Below, in pieces: positions 22,455 to 33,704 of a stretch of DNA of 64,000 bases. Origin of the DNA: Acanthosepion pharaonis. Lineage: Eukaryota; Mollusca; Cephalopoda; Sepiida; Sepiidae. Where the stretch lies: positions 383,501 to 447,500 of the forward strand of contig CAHIKZ030004545.1 of NCBI GenBank assembly GCA_903632075.3. The letters are read 5' to 3'. How positions within the stretch are numbered: position 1 is the stretch's first letter; each line of letters begins with the position of its first letter. A program made the translations under genes and the position numbers. Below the pieces are notes generated by a model that did no database searches, was not told the DNA's origin, and saw only the letters and a program-made list of their open reading frames with translations.

Positions 22455-22700
22455 CTGTACAATACAGAAATGTGGCACAAAGCCGAAAAGGGGATTGGGG
22501 AAAACACGGTCTTTTTCTGTCTTAACTATAACTTAGCTAGCCGCAAACACTGACTCAATCGTACAAAACAATATTCCTTACACCAAAACAACACATTCAT
22601 ACGTACCTTTCTTGCTACAACCACCATAATACCTCTTTGTCTCTATGAAAATACTAACTAGTCCCAATATTTAAAATTTGTTTCTGGGGGGGGGGGATAA
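22455..22700 (-). repeat. Dispersed repeat, inverted partner of 46850-47090
   Basis: The reverse complement shares long blocks with 46850-47090: ACTAGTTAGTA-TTTTCAT, GAGGTATTATGGTGG-TGTAG, TTTTGGTGTAAGG, GTGTTTG-GGCTAGCTAAGT and CTTTGTGCCACATTT. The CTTGTGCCACAT-type end is the tail motif of SINE family 3, so this is probably a related SINE or LINE 3' region. A run of ten G lies at 22685-22694. Confidence 0.65.
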
Positions 22701-23860
22701 ACTTAGGCATTGAAAGTTACATTTCAGTTATTTCTACATTGACCTAATACAGCTAATTAGAAATTATTAATGCTGGTTTTATTCACTTGAATTATAGTTC
22801 AATTTTAATATCCAAATTATCTGTCACACTTTATTTTTTATTCTTGTGTTTGACGACGGACTCGATTCCGAGCGTTAAACAAAATAAACGCGCAGCTTGA
22901 GTGTCATGGGGAACCAAAACCTAATTTTCGTGACATTAAACCAAGGAAATTTACCACATTAAAAGTAATATTTTTAATTAAATGTTTGTTAATCTACTAA
23001 TTACACAACGAAGACACTTATTTACGAAAAGCTAAAAAGGTATAATTATGAGAAAATTCAACGGCTATTAAAGAATTAACACATTTGATCATGTATTGTG
23101 AAACGAATTCTTTTGATAAACATCAAATCTGTTTGTTTTTTTTTATTTCGTTAGTCTTATTATGGTCAGAGATTGCTTCACTATGACACTGTTTCTATTT
23201 CTTTTACCCGCCCTTTTTTCCCGCCTTTATTTCAATGCGCCGATATCCTAATGACTTTAACTTGACCTTCATTAGATTTAAACATCTAAAAAGAGAAGGC
23301 GTCTTTGACTAATTCTGGTGTATAATTTTAATTAAGTCCAAATTATACAATGACTAACGAGGTGTGTAAATGATCGCTGACGCCTTCAGCCATTTGCAGA
23401 GCATTTTGATTTGAGATGTTGATATGAGCAACACTTCAAACACACACACTGCGGCACATATTCTTATAGCAACACTCAAACATCTTCAAAGACTTCACAA
23501 TCTTTACACACAACACCAAGCACTCTCTGGCCTGAGCATGCAAAGTTCATTTCTATTCACCCGCAAGTAAAATAATGTAAATAGATTGTCATATGAAATA
23601 AATTTGCATACAAAAGAATGTACGAAAATATAATGTAAAATAAAAAAAAAACTGCAAGAAATATTTCAATACTTGACTAAATGTAAAAATAGTAATGACA
23701 AGGAACATAGTAGATCTCTCAAGGGTATATAATATTTTACAAAGTTCAACCAGATATCTCTATTCACGTTGATCATATGTTTATTAAAATTAAAGATACT
23801 CTTATTAAAAAGGAAGAGATCGTTATTCCAAATAAAAACGACGTTTATTCATTTTATTTT
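22701..23860. other. AT-rich stretch with nothing recognised
   Basis: No coding homology, TIR pair or tRNA-like head was found. Confidence 0.4.
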
Positions 23861-23864
23861 TTAT

Positions 23865-24235
23865 TTGGTCGAACTATCTCGGACATCCACCAGTCTCTTA
23901 TGCCATTTATCATTGATTTGCATCAAGCTCTGTAAGTCATTATGATGGCATTTTTGTCATAACATAGTTGGTCAATAAAAGTTGTTGCTGGCCAAATAAC
24001 CCAACTTGTGCCATGGCTAGTTTTCCCAAACATTAGATCACGCAAAAGATATTGTTTTACTCGCCATCAGTATACTGCAAAGTGCATTCTGTCTTCACGT
24101 AAGCTTGTAGAAATATTAGGGATGGAACCATAGTGCTGTGATTTATTTGGATGTTGTCTCCAAGAGATGTTAAGTACAGCTCTCGAAATCTGAGTGTAGG
24201 TTCCATCAAGCTAAGGATCGAGTGTTTTAGTTAAT
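23865..24235 (-). pseudogene. LINE reverse-transcriptase C-terminal fragment
   Basis: On the minus strand from about 24220: LNISWRQHPNKSQ, RMHFAVY, WRVKQYLLRDLMFGK, WPATTFIDQLCYDKNAI and LQSLMQINDKWHKRLVDVRD. This series follows the familiar LINE C-terminus with R-R-x-R-F-A-G-H, L-x-x-D-L-x-x-W, RPATTFIDQL and W-x-x-R. It is distinct from the RTE-like copies and resembles the element at 60520-61072. Frameshifts and stops are present. Only the end of the element was kept. Confidence 0.7.
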
Positions 24236-24274
24236 GTCAAGCATTGGCAACATATATTAAAACCAATTAATTCC

Positions 24275-24280
<6 letters not shown>

Positions 24281-24354
<74 letters not shown>
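24281..24354 (+). repeat. (TA)n microsatellite
   Basis: About 37 TA units. Confidence 0.95.
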
Positions 24355-24355
<1 letters not shown>

Positions 24356-24409
24356 CCACCTATTCTTATTGTACATTTCTCTGTTTTAATATTGAATCTC
24401 CCGTTGAAG

Positions 24410-24432
24410 CCTGACGAGCGGGAGCGAAACCG
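24410..24432 (+). other. Retroposon-tail motif copy
   Basis: CCTGACGAGCGGGAGCGAAAC, a compact form of the recurring motif. Confidence 0.45.
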
Positions 24433-24573
24433 GTTGCTTCCCCCGCCCTTGTTGTTGAGTTTTTTTTGTTTTTTTGTTTTTTATTATTTAATATTGTTTT
24501 AATATGTCTTGTAATATTAAATTTTATACTTTTATTTCGATCATTAAATTTTGTACCTACAAAAAATATCTTT

Positions 24574-24576
<3 letters not shown>

Positions 24577-24609
<33 letters not shown>
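24577..24609 (+). repeat. (TA)n with adjoining (GATA)-like sequence
   Basis: About 16 TA units, then AGACAGATAGATATAGATAG at 24610-24630. It sits just outside the left arm of the foldback at 24677-25012. Confidence 0.9.
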
Positions 24610-24613
<4 letters not shown>

Positions 24614-24676
24614 CAGATAGATATAGATAGAATGAAAATTCTCTCAGAGTTAACTTGTTGAAGAAGACAATATGTA

Positions 24677-25012
24677 TAAAGTTAAAAGACAATAAGAAAA
24701 CTATTATTAGACCACGCGTTTCGTCCAATGTGGGCTTTTTCAAGGCAAAAACGAAATTAATTTATTGAAAACAAAGTAACTATTAACAATAAACAAAATG
24801 TCCTTAGCAACTAGAAGAATTTAGAAAATGCTATGTATTTCAACTGACAAATGAATACAATTGCGTTTTCTAAATTCTTCTAGCTGCTAAAGACATTTTT
24901 GTTGTTAATAGTTATTTTGTTTTCAATAAATTCATTTGGTTTTTGCCTTGAAAAAGTTCACATTGGACGAAACACGTCAAATTAATAATACATTTCTCCT
25001 CTTGTCTTTTAC
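24677..25012. mobile_element. Large foldback of two retroposon tails
   Basis: The left arm (24677-24840) and right arm (24858-25012) are near reverse complements. For example, TTCTTCTAGTTGCTAAGGAC (complement of the left arm) pairs with TTCTTCTAGCTGCTAAAGAC on the right. Both arms carry the CTTGAAAAAG...GGACGAAACRCG form of the recurring motif. Both outer ends run into (TA)n (24577-24609 and 25028-25074). The spacer is short. This could be two tails inserted head to head, an inverted duplication, or one foldback element. Confidence 0.75.
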
Positions 25013-25024
25013 CTCTCTCTCTCT

Positions 25025-25027
<3 letters not shown>

Positions 25028-25078
<51 letters not shown>

Positions 25079-25278
25079 AAAAAATATATATATATAAAAA
25101 AAAAGAACAGTAAGATATAAAATCCGGTGTTCTTATAGATATTTTATTTTTACAAAATAGTGCTCAATGTAAATTTACAGAGCATTAATATTATAAATTA
25201 ATTGATTTAAAATATGGTTATTTTCGCCACACAGTTCCAACCAAAATAGAAGCTAAAAAACCATATTTTAAATCAATT

Positions 25279-25361
<83 letters not shown>
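25028..25361. repeat. (TA)n arrays with an intervening hairpin
   Basis: TA tracts lie at 25028-25074 and 25283-25361. Between them, ATTGATTTAAAATATGGTT (about 25200-25219) and AACCATATTTTAAATCAAT (about 25259-25278) form a perfect 19-bp stem. The block CTCAATGTAAATTTACAGAGC (25162-25182) resembles CTCAATGTAAATCCAGAGC at 3418-3436, so the two loci share a repeat family. Confidence 0.8.
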
Positions 25362-25362
<1 letters not shown>

Positions 25363-26207
25363 TAAAACAGAAATCGATAGAAGAATAGATATCTACCTTT
25401 ATGCAATTTCCTCAATGATTTAATGACGTTCAATTATTAAACATTACATCGCTTCCAAGATCTTCTTTACACAATCAGAGGTGTTACGGGGTTTAACGAT
25501 TACATTCAAACGAAACGAAATGGCTGAAGTTAATTAAAATCCTGATATAGCTTTTCATTTTTACGTCTCAATGAAACCTTTAGGAAAGGCTCTCATACCC
25601 ATAGAATCTACTTTTAAAGCATATTTTCCTTTGTTACTGAGGTACAATGATCTAGGAAGCGAAAAAAGATGATTAATAACTTGGGTTCGTGAACATTCAC
25701 CTCCCGATATATAACTTACGAGTTTAGATAGTATCAGCTGATTCAAGCTAAATAAAGATGAACCTAAGTTTTAAGTGAATTTTTGAGTTGGTCGACATGA
25801 AATGTAATTTCATCCTTATGTCGTTATCGATATGACAAAGACGCAATTTTAATGATTGAAGATCTTTGAATATATTTGAAAGAAGATACGGATGCACTCA
25901 TCAATAAACTTTAACTGATCTAAGAGGTTCGGCTTCCCGGCTTGAGGCTTTTAGGAAGTCAACGAGTCTAGCCATAGAAGGCGAATGTAAAGATAAAAAA
26001 GAATCATGTCTTCGGGGACATCCATTTCGTAAATAAGCATTATGAATAATGAAGAAAAATAAATAAATATAGTCATTTGAATATATTCAAAACACTGCAT
26101 AAGGAATAATAAAATGAGCTTTTTTTTTATCAGAAAACATATCTAAAAGTGATTCCGAGAAATATTCTTTTAATGTGTAATCATTTCTTACAAATATGAA
26201 CAACATA
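25362..26207. other. AT-rich stretch with nothing recognised
   Basis: No repeat pair, tRNA-like head or coding homology was found. Confidence 0.4.
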
Positions 26208-26300
26208 TACAGGGTGCGATGGATAAAATGTCGTCTAAATTAGGCAAATATGAAATTAATTCTGACATTTCATCTTAACATATATATATTTACCAAAATT

Positions 26301-26440
26301 CGGGCACCTCGAGGCGGTGTAATTGTTCACAAGCTTGTCTCGCTAGAACAATTAGGATTGAATAGTGAGTTCGATCCTCACTGGTTGCCCCATACTTTCA
26401 GCCTTGTGCCACATCTAAGGTACGCTTAGAAAATCACTAA
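26301..26440 (+). mobile_element. tRNA-derived SINE (family 3) inserted in the mariner
   Basis: The head has CGGTGTAATTGTTCACAAGC (A-box region) and GTGAGTTCGATCCTCACTGG (B-box region). The tail has CAGCCTTGTGCCACATCTAA. It is flanked by a perfect 13-base duplication, ATTTACCAAAATT, at 26288-26300 and 26441-26453. The sibling mariner has a single CTTACCAAAATTACAC at 42648-42663 and no insertion, so the boundaries are exact. Length is 140 bases. A reverse copy lies at 61755-61900. Confidence 0.92.
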
Positions 26441-26577
26441 ATTTACCAAAATTAAACCAAAATAACTTGCAATACTAAAGAGTAAATTTATTCAATAAAA
26501 TCGCCATTAGCTTCAACCACTGCCACCAGGCGAATTCGGAATCTCTTGTAAGTCTTTTTGGCGGTCTCCTTGTTTAA

Positions 26578-26897
26578 TACTTTCACTGCTACTCATCCGG
26601 ACCAGCCATTTTTTTAAAGAAAATGCCAAATTTCAACCTACATATTTTATTACACAGAAAACTGGCACCAGTGTGTTTTACAGTATTCCATTTTCATGGA
26701 TATACCTGGGAATGACTTAGCAGATCAGTAATGGGTATACACATGATATCTTTTGAAGCATTGTCCTTTGTGATTTTACGACAGATGGCGCAACGGGAAA
26801 CTCATACCAGCGGTATGCAAAAAACGTAGGTTTCCGTACTTAGCCAGCTGGAGCGAGATAAAAAAAACGAACATCTCCATAGTTAGCAGCGGAAGTG
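26578..26897. mobile_element. TTAA-flanked MITE inserted in the mariner
   Basis: TTAA occurs at 26574-26577 and again at 26898-26901. Just inside, the ends read TACTTTCACTGCTACT and, on the complement, CACTTCCGCTGCTAACT, an imperfect 17-base inverted repeat. The sibling mariner has one TTAA at the same place (TTGTTTAAGTTTG, about 42774-42786) with no insert. A TTAA duplication with inverted ends is typical of piggyBac-type elements, but the ends lack the usual CCC start, so the superfamily is provisional. No open frame is present. Confidence 0.8.
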
Positions 26898-27765
26898 TTA
26901 AGTCGGTAAATGCTGTCATAATCCTTGCCTTCACTTCATCTTTGGTGTTACAAGGAGTTATGTTAGTTTCTCACACCACTGCCTCTCACACATAATGATC
27001 AAGGGATGTTGCGTTTTGTGAAGTTAGATGGCCAGATGTAAGAAATTATCTGACAGCCATGACTTGGTTCTCCTGCTTGTGTGGCATAGTGCGGATTCCT
27101 GTTATTAGACTTAGGTTTTTTTCAGCAGGCATCCTCTTGACTCAAGGCGGTATTACCGCCTCAAGGCATTGATATAAGCCTCCGTATTGTGTGTAAGGCA
27201 CTCACCAAAAACCGGGGGTAATTTTCTTATGAGAACAATCAGAGTGAGTTTTCACTGCTGCCGTCCTTTTGTAATGATGATTAGTCTCATCCAACTCTCT
27301 CAGAATCTTCTGCAGTCATCGGATTGTCACTTAAACACTTTGAAATTTCCGTATTGGAGCTTCGGACGGGAACAGCAAGTAGCACAGCAATACCTTTCCA
27401 AATTTCTGGCGGAGTGAATTGCGTTATGGTGCTCTTTTTGTCTCACAGTCATGCCCAACTGACCCTAATATATTGTGCAGTCAACAAAATCAAAAACAAA
27501 CAACGCGCATGCGCGAAATCAAAGATATAAAATGGCCACAATTTATCCGTGGCACCATATATATATATATATACACACTTCAATAAAAAGATGCATATTA
27601 GTAGCAATACCTATTTAATCATGCTATAATATATATTTCTGTTCCTATGTAAAGAGTGAATCACGTTATAATACATATACATTATTTTAAAGGCTGGTAT
27701 CTAAGTGGGTAACCATGTTAATTGTAAGTGAACGTATGTAGATATACAAGTGGACACTGAGCTCC

Positions 27766-27770
<5 letters not shown>

Positions 27771-27841
<71 letters not shown>

Positions 27842-27919
27842 ATTGCCTGTCTCTTTTGTCTTTCCTTTCCATTCCAGTGAGGGAACGTATGCAAATATAC
27901 AAATGGACACTGCGCCTCA

Positions 27920-28000
<81 letters not shown>
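27771..28000 (+). repeat. (CA)n, (CATA)n and (TA)n cluster
   Basis: A 69-base CA tract at 27771-27839, about 7 CATA units at 27918-27948 and TA to 28000. On either side of the CA tract are similar 30-40-base segments containing GAACGTATG, GATATACA/AATATACA and ATGGACACTG-GC, so the unit seems partly duplicated. Confidence 0.9.
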
Positions 28001-28005
<5 letters not shown>

Positions 28006-28159
28006 AACATATATATATATATGATCTCTAGCTTTTCTCTTTTGTCGTTCGTTTCCATTCAGTCTTTTATTTTAATTATATTTTCTTTTGTTTTTTCCTT
28101 TATATTTTCTTCTTCCCACTTGATGTTTCAATTCTGTTGGAAGCAAACAGATCAGCAGT

Positions 28160-28220
<61 letters not shown>
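28160..28220 (+). repeat. (TA)n microsatellite
   Basis: About 30 TA units. Confidence 0.95.
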
Positions 28221-28223
<3 letters not shown>

Positions 28224-29424
28224 TCTGTATGTATGTCACACATTTTCTGCGAACACACATTTATCAGAAGGATCAGAAGCAGAAATGCTGAGAATCCACA
28301 TAAGGATAAAAGCACAGATATTTTAATCCAAGTCAGAAGTGCTGATCCAATCTAAAATAATCCTGTCAATTTTGAGCCATGTTCAAATTCTGTCCGAATC
28401 TGTTACTTTCTTGGTAAATTAGGATCTCTACTCTTGAAAAGCAGCCAATCTTGGTGAAGGACAACCCTACAGTTCAAACCTTAAAGAAAGAAAATGTCTC
28501 TGCTGTCTTTTCCACAAATAGTTAATTTTAAAGATTACTCCTAGCTACTGGTACTATGAAACAGTAAAACCCATTGTATATTGCTGGAAGAAGAACGAAG
28601 CGCCTCCAAGTGATTGCCGTTGTCATAAAAATGCCATGAATGGCAATTACCCACCACTTCGAAGACGTAGTATTTTGGGGAGACAGATCAAGCTAAAAGT
28701 GGTATATTACTGATATAACTAGGCTGGAGTTGCCAATACTGACTTTCCCGAATTTGAAAGTGCGCAAAAGCGTTTCCCTGTCTTGTGGACGATGAATAAT
28801 AGCCCCTTTCCCAAAGACGAAATGTTGCAAGTCTGTCGCTATCTACCACTATTTCCATGACAAACGTTCAAGTGAGATAAATCCCTTAGTTCGGCCAGTT
28901 CAGAATTACTTTCAATTCAGATAGTTTTTTTTCCCAAAGAACATTTGACAAATAGATCCGCAATCACAACAATGGTAACATCTTCAAGTCTCGGCTCACC
29001 AGTTATCTATCATACATATCCTCATCATCTGCACTTACTTCCCCCTTGAGTTCATACACTAAACCCATTCAATAATCCTATAGCTTGAGTGGCTCCTTTG
29101 TAATGGGTGATATTTAATAAAAAAAAAAATATATATATATAGTTCAAAGGGGAAATTGACATTTTCTACAATTTCCGTTTCTATCACTTGTATATATTTA
29201 ATAGATGCCTCGTGATTATCATTAGATATTGAGTGACAAATAATCGTTTCAAATATCCAGCACCATCCTCAGTATCCTCAGATCGATTTTAGCAATATTT
29301 TATTCCTGTCGATTTGCTTTTTGTTTTCTGACGCATATCTAAGTTTTCCATTAATCACAGCTTCTTCGGTTACTGAACAAGATTAGTTTCTTTCTGTTTT
29401 CCGCTTCCTAATTACTTTTTCTTG
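28221..29424. other. Stretch with nothing firmly recognised
   Basis: A moderately complex region around 28400-28880 looks like decayed coding sequence, but I could not name a family. No intact frame is present. Confidence 0.35.
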
Positions 29425-29700
29425 ATTGAGGCACGTTGGAGTAATGGATAGCGGTTCGGATTGAGGAATGGGAGTGCCGAGTTCGAATTCCAGTCAAATT
29501 CGTTACATTCACTTACGTGCTAATACCGTTGGGAAAGTTACGAATCCTCTTCTTCTACCTCCCCACGCTGCTATCGGCTTAAATGTTAACTGGTCTACCG
29601 CAGAAAGAAATGGCAACTTACTACGGGAAAAAAATCTGGCTCGTCAGTCATGTATCGAAAGATACATGATCGCCTAAGCGTGTATCATGCATGGCATATA
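29425..29700 (+). mobile_element. tRNA-derived SINE (family 1)
   Basis: TTGGAGTAATGGATAGCGGT and GAGTTCGAATTCCAGTC form the A- and B-box regions. CACTTACGTGCTAATAC and the tail GTATCATGCATGGCATATAA follow. This tail also occurs in reverse at 61330-61350, confirming the family's 3' end. A 69-codon frame through it is an accident of the repeat. Confidence 0.8.
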
Positions 29701-30939
29701 ACTGACTGAATTCCGTTTTTAATCGTCGATACAGTTATGTTTACACTAAAGGAAACCCTCCACATCTGTTATTGCTTACAATTACCAGAGCTAATGTTCT
29801 TGACTAGAATAGCTAGTTGGTCAGGATGTTCCATTCCCAGCGCATTATATTTGTTTTTTATTACCTGACAATTTCTGTTTACAATTTATAACATTTTTTC
29901 AGGGTTGAATTCGTGTTTTTGTACAATCCAAAGCATATAATTAACTGTTGTTTTTTCTTGCACGCTTGTATATATTCTCTCTGGAATAGGCAGCTACGGT
30001 CACTTTAGATATTTTTGTGACTCAAACGAACACCCGTTGTCAATTTTGTGATGTCAACGAATATTCGTTGTCACTTTTGTAATGCTCGTTGTAGTAGAGA
30101 CTTTGTAATCGTAGATACAATCTACAGTACACCAGTGAACAATGTTGGTGTCAGACGCCTTCGAATAATTTCACACTAATAGTACTTGCTCGATAATAGT
30201 CGCTCGAATCGTAATCCATATAGTGATCCGAATCGAGAAATAGTATAGTGAATAGAGTAGAGAATAGCGGTCCATATAGTAATAGAGGATAGACTAGAAA
30301 TGGCGATCAATCTAGACGCCACACGACTTCCTATATATTCGTTTCCTCTATGTCACGTGATCCACTTAATTCAATAATGGGATTGACTATGTTTCTTCAT
30401 TGGCAATGTGGGTTCAGACTCAAGTGTCAGCAGCGACACTTTATTCCGTTATAACGGATATATTTAAAAAAAAAATAAAACTGGGAACGTTTCTTTTTCT
30501 CAGACAAAATAACTCCTTTTGCACCATTATTAGTGACATATATTGTCGACATACGTACAAACCAGCCTAAAGTAATGTTCATCTAATCATTAGCAACTTA
30601 ATATTCTTGACAACTTAATGTGGTAATTTCATTTCATCAGCAGATGTCTAGTTTCTTCGAAAGCGATTTTTCGGCCATTCCTACAACTCTAATGATTGCT
30701 TTAAAAGCCTCTCTGTAATGAACGCGTTTGGGCTCATGCAGAATTAAGTAAGATTCGGAGCGCCTTGCAGTGAAGAAGTATTTGATTCGCAAGCCATTAA
30801 CATTGCTAATAGTTATAAACGATAGGAAATTTTAGAGACCCGTGCGCCCTATAGAGACACGACACATACAAGAAAAAAAAGCTAGTTATTTACAAAGGAC
30901 AGCTTAGATCTGGCAGAATGCTGTATTATGGGGCATCGA
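29701..30939. other. Stretch with short internal tandem motifs only
   Basis: Around 30022-30090 a CGTTGTCAMTTTTGT unit is repeated twice with a partial third (30036-30089). Around 30215-30285 TCCATATAGT occurs twice in an imperfect tandem. No gene or transposon was identified. Confidence 0.4.
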
Positions 30940-31600
30940 GTGAGTATGACGATAAACTACGTCCAGTAGCAATGCTTCTGATCGGGAGATTTGATGTTTT
31001 GAGAAACACCATCATAATTGCTTTTATTTCCAGATTCGGCCAGATCCGGGGTCATAGCACCGATTAGGGTACCGACTATAAACAAATAATGAAGCCTCAA
31101 ACGAAAATAAAAACACTAGGAAAGTATAAAATATTTTTTTTATTAAAAATAGCGGAAGATTATTTTCTAGAAAAATTGCCAAGACTACATTTTCATAGTT
31201 AAATTATCAGCAATACTTTTCATAGCAAAATCACTAACATTACATTTTAGTAGAATAACCAACAATACATTTTATAATAAAATGACAAACGCTAGATTCT
31301 TATAGTAAAATATCAATAAATAAATCTTATAACAAAATTGATGACATGGCATACAAGAGAAAAGAAAAAAAAATTGCTATAATTTCATTTCTTTTAAGGA
31401 GAAACAAATTTTCAATCCTCCTTTGATTTTATAAAATTATTTTTTGAGAAAAAATGCAGCTAAGTAATTATAATTTAAACATGTAAAATGTCATTCTCTT
31501 GAACTAATTATGAAGTTTGAATTTTCATATTTAGATTTTGGCATTAAATTATTCATAGAGGTGTTGATAGGCCGCCTCTGAAAAAAAAAATACACACACT
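30940..31600 (+). repeat. Dispersed repeat, copy 2, with an expanded minisatellite
   Basis: Paralogue of 12760-13260. Between about 31165 and 31355, seven diverged units of about 25-29 bases follow the pattern AAAATNACCAACAATACATT, then TTCATAGT. Copy 1 has about three. Downstream, TTTTGGCATTAAATTATTCAT matches TTTGACATTAAATAACCCAT of copy 1, so the array lies inside one element. Confidence 0.6.
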
Positions 31601-32195
31601 TACAGTATCAAACAGTAAGGATGGAATTCAATACTCAAAATTAAAGATATGTAATAGCAGCTTGTTCTTCCTTACATTCCTGTAGTATGGCTATCTTGAT
31701 AATGGCATTCAATTTACGAAAATTAAATGATCTTTTATATGCGAGGGAAATAGAATCCTGGTCACAGGTTCCAATTTCAACAATGTTCATGAGAATACAT
31801 ATGCAACGTTGTCTCGTAGGTAAAATAATTAAAATTATCATCTCGCAGAAATAAGTTTTAATTGGATGTACTTCCGTTTTAGTATAATTGTTGATTTAAA
31901 AATTACCTACTTGCACGTAAACCTATTATTTACATGGAAATTCTCTTATGCATTTTTATACTAACTAAATTAATGACACGTCATGAAGATACCCATCGAT
32001 CTGAGGTTTAGTGAATATAAGCGTTAGTTGCAGTTAATTGGGTTGTTAATTGGGTTGTAAGGCCATCTTTCTACTTATTGTTGTCCGGAATTCAAAGCAT
32101 TCTTGTTTGGTATGTTGTTCCCTGATGGTCCAGCCCTCAACCTGGGTAGGGAAATTTTTATACTTTAGTAAGATAAAAAGAATAAAAACAACATT
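31601..32195. other. AT-rich stretch with nothing recognised
   Basis: Short open frames only, none with a family motif. Confidence 0.4.
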
Positions 32196-32199
32196 CTTT

Positions 32200-32335
32200 T
32201 TATTTTATACGCCATTGCCTTTCAGCACGTGGACAATTATGGTCCTTCACAACATCCTATATATTTTGATGCAGATAACTGTTATCTCTTTACTATTCTT
32301 CTTTGTCCGTGTTCGGTCAACCCTTCATTAAAACT
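32200..32335 (-). mobile_element. RTE-like LINE 3' end, short truncated copy
   Basis: CCATTGCCTTTCAGCACGTG, then GACAATTATGGTCCTTCACA, corresponds to the RTE family's 3' block (compare 19606-19645). Only the last about 130 bases are present. Confidence 0.6.
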
Positions 32336-32461
32336 CATTGTTTCAAGAGTTCGAATTGACGCGTAGAAAATGCATTCTAGTATGAAGATTAAATTTTGAA
32401 CAATTTGTCTCCCGTATATTTATGGCTCAGTTTGAAATTCCAAGGCAGTTAACAAATACAA

Positions 32462-32520
32462 GCATGTGAAGAAGACTAGAAATCTAGTCGAAGCGTTGGT
32501 CAGAATTTTAAATAAATAAG
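32462..32520 (+). other. Retroposon-tail motif with short 3' tail
   Basis: TGAAGAAGACTAGAAATCTA, then GTCGAAGCGTTGGTCAG and TTTTAAATAAATAAGTG. The inner CTAGAAATCTAG is palindromic. It looks like the 3' end of a retroposon whose head was not found. Confidence 0.45.
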
Positions 32521-33390
32521 TGTATAATACTGATGCTTCCTTACCTCAGAAATCCAAAGAGAATAAAAGAATGTGGAACCAAACATTCGTTTAATGAATC
32601 ATATAGCAACCGTCACTATTGGCTTTGCCTTTATTTTGTGAGCTTGTGTAAATTTCAGCCACCTCATCGTTGGTCAGTTTGATTGTAATTGCGCTCAAAG
32701 CTTTGGTTTCTAATTAAGAGTATTATTCTCTACGACAAACAAGTTCTTCATTTGATTCATTAGGACGAACTATTGAAATAAGAAAACGAAACAAAAAATA
32801 CCAAACAATTTGTTATCACAAAAAAAGGTGATTTATTTTGTAAGCGATGTTTAATAAACTAATTCCATTAGAAGGTTTGTAACAAATTAGTCGCTGTAAG
32901 CAATGAGTGATTAGAATATTTTGATTTTATATTCAAAATAAATATTATCTTTCCTTCGTCCGGGCTTTGAGAATTGTCATCGAGTTCATCTTTCTGCGAA
33001 CACCTTTCCATAGATTGCCAAATAATGATTTGTATTACTGATAATGAAGATCTTTCGGCACTACACAGCGACTCTCGACTGCACAAAATGAGATAGTGTA
33101 AAATTTACACAGTGATGTCTATGACATAAGTGCTTGTTGGACGGGTTATTTTTGGAAAGACTACATTAAAACCATCTTGAGTTGTAATCTGACTTGGCCA
33201 CGGGTATTCTTGTCGGTACAATGTCAAATGTTTTCTTTATTGATTATAGACCTTTTTGGAGCAAAAGATCAATCCATGAATGTTAGCCTGGAGACTAATG
33301 ATCCGTACCCTGTCCTACGCTATACTATTTCAGAGGAGTATAGAATCAGCAATACCCTGTGATGATCGCATAACAATGGCTTATTTTTAT
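32521..33390. other. Stretch with nothing recognised
   Basis: No repeat pair or coding homology was found. Confidence 0.4.
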
Positions 33391-33394
33391 TATA

Positions 33395-33620
33395 CAGAGT
33401 GAACCAAAAGTCGGTGGTCAGTAGGTGGAATAAGTCAGTGTAACGGTTATATCATTACAATGGTGTTCATTATCACTGGTATTTGTGGTATATTATTTTA
33501 AATTTTATAACTAAATTTATCTAAATTTGTTTTCAGATAATTGTATTAGTAAATATAATTGTATATGTAACCTCAAACAAGTTTTATCATTTACTGTCCA
33601 CCCACTTTTGGACCACTCTG
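33395..33620. mobile_element. Mariner/Tc1-type MITE, 226 bp
   Basis: TA (33393-33394) precedes CAGAGTGAACCAAAAGTCGG. The other end, complemented, reads CAGAGTGGTCCAAAAGTGGG and is followed by TA (33621-33622). The inverted repeat runs about 30 bases, through GGTGG-CAGTA, with few mismatches. The AT-rich interior has no open frame. TA duplication and CAGRGTGGTCCAAAAGT ends are typical of mariner-derived non-autonomous elements. Confidence 0.85.
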
Positions 33621-33704
33621 TATAGGCCAGTTTGGAAAATCAAACTAATATATTTTAAATTAAGTAACAGACCAGATATTAGGTTTATAATACCCAGATG
33701 TCCT

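Larger units (their letters stand above)
26210..27555 (-). mobile_element. Mariner-type transposon relic with two nested insertions
   Basis: The left end CAGGGTGCGATGGATAAA follows TA. The right end TTTATCCGTGGCACC is its near reverse complement. The minus-strand transposase C-terminus reads NKETAKKTYKRFRIRLVAVV, then EANGDFIE, at about 26490-26575. The sibling at 42578-43425 ends VVEANGDLIE. Removing the SINE (26301-26440) and the TTAA element (26578-26897) plus duplications leaves about 870 bases, close to the sibling's length. Upstream the transposase is riddled with stops. Tc1/mariner transposases cut and paste DNA at TA sites; this one is dead. Confidence 0.85.
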
